From Mycolicibacter senuensis (lineage in GTDB: Bacteria > Actinomycetota > Actinomycetes > Mycobacteriales > Mycobacteriaceae): a DNA stretch of 64,000 bases. Under the pieces are notes generated by a model. That model ran no database searches. It was not told the DNA's origin and saw nothing but the letters and a program-made list of their open reading frames with translations. This document shows positions 60,974 through 64,000 of the stretch, piece after piece. A program made the position numbers and the translations under genes. The DNA lies in NCBI RefSeq assembly GCF_003284925.1, contig NZ_QMEX01000001.1, positions 62,001 to 126,000 on the forward strand. Direction: 5' to 3'. Numbering within the stretch: the first letter of the stretch is position 1; each line of letters opens with the position of its first letter.

Positions 60974-62083
60974 GTGCGGATGCCCGCACCGTTACTGTCT
61001 GTGGAGCCGAAGCTTCGGCGTTTGGCTGAAGCGGTCGTGTTGGCGCTCGTCGCGTCGCGAATGTGGACGAAGCGAGGCCCTGTCCAGCAGCCTCAGCCCC
61101 TGTGCCTTTCGGATGGCTGTCGGTATGAGCCGGAGCCGAAACGCCGCGGCCTGGTGATTGTCTCCATGCTCGCCGCGGCGGCCGGTGCCCTGGGGTTCGG
61201 AAAGTGGCTGTATCCACCCGCTGATACGGAGCCAGATCTTTTAGCTCCGTTCGTGTTGGGATTCCCTCTGTTGGTGAACGACGGTCGCAGCACGATACCG
61301 CTGTGGCGCGTCGGTTGGTTCGAGACGCATGGCGAGAGCGCAGGCCTGCATCGATTTGAAATGGATAGGGAAGGCCCACTTCCTGACTATGTCCCTGGGA
61401 CGGTCCGAGCACTGCTCTGGACCAACTGGGATGCCCCAGTGGCGCAGGATGTTGCGATCACAATGACTATCACGCTGCCGCCGGGGGCGAAGGTAGCTTC
61501 ATGCAGTGGGCCCCGGGTTGAGTGCCACCCGGTTCCTCGGCCCCGCGGCCCTGAGGCTCCTGAATTCACGCAAGGTGATTGCGTCGAGATTAGTGTTCCG
61601 ATCCGAACGGGTGAATGGACAGCGGCAGCTGTCGTCGATATCACAGGAAGTAAGGGAATAGCTGTCACCACAAGTCGCACTCGGGCACGCGTGCAGTACC
61701 CCGCGCTCAACCCGAGTTTCGAACATGGCGAGAAGTGGGACGATTTCGGTGCCGGGTTCGCGACTCAGGTCGGTGCGATTTTGCCTGAGGTGGCTGGTTA
61801 TGGCTGGACCCCGGAGCCGGGCCTTGGGCCTGCGGACAGTGCGGTTGCCTGGGAGAGGGTGATTCCGCTGTGGCCTAACGCGGCCTCCTCCTCTGAGGGT
61901 TGGCGGATGGCCGGTGCCCGAAACGGGATCCTTCGACACGATGCGCAGAGGACTTTCGCAGCGGGCATTGCGTTCGGTGTGGGTGGCAGTGCATTGATTG
62001 TGCTGCTTCAAGCGGTTGTGGAGGCAATTCGTGTCCAACCGTTGAAGGATCTGCTCCGGAGGGCGCCTCGGCGTTCCCGATGA
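60974..62083 (+). CDS. two-span membrane protein, 369 aa
   Basis: The start is GTG at 60974 or ATG at 60980. Two hydrophobic segments, about 60-77 (LVIVSMLAAAAGALGFG) and 325-347 (FAAGIAFGVGGSALIVLLQA), enclose a large outer domain with strands (LLWTNWDAPVAQDVAITMTI, CVEISVPIRTGEWTAAAVVD) and cysteines. The N-terminal cytosolic part has a CLSDGC motif. No family named. It has lower third-position G+C than its neighbours. Confidence 0.6.
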   Translation: MRMPAPLLSVEPKLRRLAEAVVLALVASRMWTKRGPVQQPQPLCLSDGCRYEPEPKRRGLVIVSMLAAAAGALGFGKWLYPPADTEPDLLAPFVLGFPLLVNDGRSTIPLWRVGWFETHGESAGLHRFEMDREGPLPDYVPGTVRALLWTNWDAPVAQDVAITMTITLPPGAKVASCSGPRVECHPVPRPRGPEAPEFTQGDCVEISVPIRTGEWTAAAVVDITGSKGIAVTTSRTRARVQYPALNPSFEHGEKWDDFGAGFATQVGAILPEVAGYGWTPEPGLGPADSAVAWERVIPLWPNAASSSEGWRMAGARNGILRHDAQRTFAAGIAFGVGGSALIVLLQAVVEAIRVQPLKDLLRRAPRRSR

Positions 62084-62167
62084 CCCTACGGGGAGGGGGT
62101 GCGTTACCGTCGGGTGCGGCCGCAGCCCGGTCGCCGTGTTGCTCCCGGCACCCACCCACCCCGAAAC

Positions 62168-62185
62168 CATAAACTTGGGTTTATG
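62168..62185. promoter_or_regulatory. palindromic candidate operator
   Basis: CATAAAC-TTGG-GTTTATG, a 7-bp inverted repeat with a 4-base centre, 32 bp before the membrane-protein gene at 62218. The A+T-rich sequence stands out from the surroundings and TTTATG-like elements may form the -10 region. Confidence 0.5.
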
Positions 62186-62217
62186 ATCTGTGGGCTACGA
62201 CTACAAGGCGGTGTCCA

Positions 62218-63111
62218 GTGGGACCAATGGGATTGCTGACCGAAGGCGATAAGTGGCGGGCCCCTCAGCCCCGCGTGCGCAGACGCACCGTTCTGGCGAT
62301 CCTCAGCGTTCTACTCGTGGCCGCTCTGGGAGGCCTGGTGTGGTGGCTGGCTGTGCTGACCCACCCGGTCGCCCCGCCTCCGCCGCCGGCTGACAGTGAC
62401 ACCAAGCCGCTGACCGCACTCGAGACCGCCGGCATCCTGTCACTGCTGGACAAGGAAAACGTTGGCGCGCACAACATGTCGGGGACTGTCACGGCCAACG
62501 GGCGGACTTTGGGTATCCAGTTGTCCTACTTGGCTGACGGGAGTGTGGGCAGTGGAACGCTCAATGCCGGGGGGATGCGCGGTGATGTGCTGATCCATGA
62601 GGGCGTGGTGTTTATGCGTGGGGACCAGGCGTTCTGGCATGCCCTCGGTGTGGGTGGTCCGGTGCCGCCGCCGCCGCACTGGGTGCTGTTGCCGGCGGAC
62701 TTCCTTGGCGGGAAGGTGTTCATGGCCGCGCAGGCGTGGACCGCTGCGTTGCGGCCGACCCCGACGGCGCGACTGGAAGGCGACACTTACTTCAGTGGCC
62801 GCGAGGATGCGTCGGCGAAGGTCGGGGACAACGGGCTGTTGAGTATCCACGTCGGTGGGGTCAACGCTGACATCCGGCCCATCACGCCGGCGGAAGTCAC
62901 CGGCCCTGCAACTCTGCTCGGTACCGACCGCGGGCCTGGAGTTCCGATGGGGCGCACACCGACAGGCGATTGGACGCTGCCTCCGGCCCCGGCCGGCGAG
63001 GCCGGGGAAGGGCCGGGTGCAACGCCGGCGCCTGGTGCTGAGCCACCCGATGGGAGCGCGGCGACGTCGACTGCTGCTGCACCGGTGCCGCCGAAAACCC
63101 CGCCGGCGTAA
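62218..63111 (+). CDS. membrane-anchored protein, 297 aa
   Basis: GTG start. A cytosolic basic start (RRRTV) is followed by one membrane helix at about 24-46 (VLAILSVLLVAALGGLVWWL), then an outer domain of strands (GTVTANGRTLGIQLSYLADG, VLIHEGVVFMRGDQAFWHAL, GDTYFSGREDASAKVGDNGL) reminiscent of LppX/LprG-like or DUF2092-type carriers, and a disordered Pro/Ala tail. The likeness is weak. It would face the periplasm. Confidence 0.6.
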   Translation: MGPMGLLTEGDKWRAPQPRVRRRTVLAILSVLLVAALGGLVWWLAVLTHPVAPPPPPADSDTKPLTALETAGILSLLDKENVGAHNMSGTVTANGRTLGIQLSYLADGSVGSGTLNAGGMRGDVLIHEGVVFMRGDQAFWHALGVGGPVPPPPHWVLLPADFLGGKVFMAAQAWTAALRPTPTARLEGDTYFSGREDASAKVGDNGLLSIHVGGVNADIRPITPAEVTGPATLLGTDRGPGVPMGRTPTGDWTLPPAPAGEAGEGPGATPAPGAEPPDGSAATSTAAAPVPPKTPPA

Positions 63112-63200
63112 GGCATTGCGGCCGATTGTGTCGGTACCCACTGCCATCATGGCCTCACGGGCGCTGCGGGGGCGGTGTCGGCGATAGGGGGGGATCGGTA

Positions 63201-63779
63201 GTGGTCACGGAGTTGTCTGAGATGAGTGATGAGGACCAGAGGCTGGTCTGTCTGGCGGAGCAAGCCGTGGCTTTCGCCCGGGAGATGACGCAGCCGGGCC
63301 GGGCGGTGATCCTCGACGTGGAGACGGCCTGGATGTTCGGGCCGATCTGCGAGATCGCTGTCATCGACGTCTTTTCGGGGAGGCTCCTGCTGAACACCCT
63401 GGTGAACCCCGGTGTGGCGATCGACCCGGCCGCCTATGCGGTGCACGGGATCAGCGACAGTGAGGTCAGCGCGCCGGGTGTGCCCATGTGGTCGGCTGTG
63501 TTCGACCAACTCCGTGCGGTGGTGGCCGGGCGGGCGATCCTGGCTTACAACGCCGACTACGACCGTGACGCGATCTGGGCGGACTGCCACCGCTACGGCC
63601 TGACTGACCTGTGGGTGATGGACGCCGCCAACTGGGCGGACGTGATGGCCCCACGGTCGCACCACCGCTACCAGACCTGGTTTCTGAAGAACGAGGGCGG
63701 GCACCGGGCGGCCGGTGATGTCGCCACCACCCGTCGGCACCTGCTGGAGATGACCGAGCCGGCGCCGTGGCCACGGTGA
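63201..63779 (+). CDS. DEDDh 3'-5' exonuclease (DnaQ-like)
   Basis: A 192-residue protein from the GTG at 63201. The exonuclease motifs are complete: ExoI D39/E41 in VILDVETAW, ExoII D119 in AYNADYDRD, ExoIII H168 and D173 in GGHRAAGDVATT, plus the family-typical VHGISDSEV. It removes nucleotides from 3' DNA or RNA ends. A polymerase-proofreading partner is not present, so it may act in RNA turnover or in replicon repair, as plasmid and phage DnaQ-like proteins do. Confidence 0.9.
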   Translation: MVTELSEMSDEDQRLVCLAEQAVAFAREMTQPGRAVILDVETAWMFGPICEIAVIDVFSGRLLLNTLVNPGVAIDPAAYAVHGISDSEVSAPGVPMWSAVFDQLRAVVAGRAILAYNADYDRDAIWADCHRYGLTDLWVMDAANWADVMAPRSHHRYQTWFLKNEGGHRAAGDVATTRRHLLEMTEPAPWPR

Positions 63780-63807
63780 TCAACGACCAGGTGGAAGGGG
63801 ACAGGGC

Positions 63808-63987
63808 ATGCGGTACCGGGTGAAGGTCAACGAACTGCGCAATCACGAGGTGATCTACGAGGTGGACGCCGCCAATCCTGCTGAGGCGCAGAGCAAGGCG
63901 GCGATCGGCGACACCGTCAACGAGGTCGACACGGGGCGGTTCGAGGTCACCGATAGGTTCGTCGACGACGTCGAGGCGATCTCGTAG
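63808..63987 (+). CDS. small conserved-looking protein, 59 aa
   Basis: ATG at 63808 with GGAAGGGGACAGGG in front, 28 bases after the exonuclease stop. The product (MRYRVKVNELRNHEVIYEVD, AANPAEAQSKAAIGD) has the strand-helix-strand look of small proteins that modify or sense a partner. It ends with TAG at 63985. No family recognised. Confidence 0.65.
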   Translation: MRYRVKVNELRNHEVIYEVDAANPAEAQSKAAIGDTVNEVDTGRFEVTDRFVDDVEAIS

Positions 63988-64000
63988 CGGCCTATTTGTA

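Noticed and set aside
50134-63987. A complete ESX (type VII) secretion locus
   Set aside because: No EccB, EccC ATPase, EccD, EccE or mycosin is visible. Only substrate-like and partner-like genes are present, and the S1 protease at 43455 is not a subtilisin-type mycosin.

Overview
The window reads as a large plasmid or plasmid-derived island of a Mycobacterium/Mycolicibacterium-type actinomycete. Supporting signs are high G+C throughout, many GTG starts, 4-base start/stop overlaps, candidate leaderless promoters, a PGRS (Gly-Gly-X) protein, a WhiB-like protein, Esx-like secretion proteins, a ParA-type partition operon, and a replication initiator directly followed by a replicative helicase. 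No rRNA, tRNA or core metabolic operon was seen; an inositol-monophosphatase-like gene is the only housekeeping-type enzyme.

Layout. (1) 1-2129: a small membrane protein and ribbon-helix-helix protein, then a transmembrane Ser/Thr kinase. (2) 2385-9165: a complete Wadjet operon (jetA-jetB-jetC-jetD), the SMC-like system that cuts incoming plasmids, with overlapping genes. (3) 9166-10537: an IS110-family element. (4) 10675-15498: unassigned accessory genes; three of them lie between two exact 19-bp repeats. (5) 15650-19503: the replication block: DnaB split by a class-3-type intein, a winged-helix initiator, and 12-bp iterons. (6) 19504-24570: a leftward accessory operon with a WhiB-like regulator at its head, apparently interrupted by a second IS110-family element. 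(7) 25010-27108: two overlapping XRE-type regulators. (8) 27109-32322: partition region (ParA and a small partner) between long non-coding stretches, including a strongly T-depleted segment carrying a second copy of the iterons. (9) 32323-39334: small overlapping genes (RNase HI, zinc ribbons, membrane proteins, a nucleotidyltransferase). (10) 39382-44183: a Type ISP-like restriction-modification enzyme, then two copies of a secreted serine protease (one truncated) separated by a decayed CRISPR-like repeat cluster without cas genes. (11) 44412-50124: a large putative type VII secretion (T7SS) substrate and stability modules (Doc toxin with antitoxin, RES toxin with antitoxin, an HTH-nucleotidyltransferase with palindromic operators). 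(12) 50134-63987: a phosphatase, a PGRS protein with its own signal peptide, a lipoprotein, an Esx-like pair without WXG motifs, several large Ala/Pro/Gly-rich probable T7SS partners including a lytic-transglycosylase fusion, membrane proteins and a DEDDh exonuclease.

How it fits together. Replication (initiator, helicase, iterons), partition (ParA plus partner) and stability modules would keep the replicon. Wadjet and the restriction enzyme would defend against competing DNA. The right-hand third looks like a cargo and accessory set for a type VII secretion machine whose core genes are not in the window. The least explained items are the duplicated iterons with the T-depleted strand, the CRISPR-like fossil between the protease copies, the class-3 intein, and the noncanonical Esx island. 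Functions are assigned by eye from motifs and family knowledge; no database search was possible.
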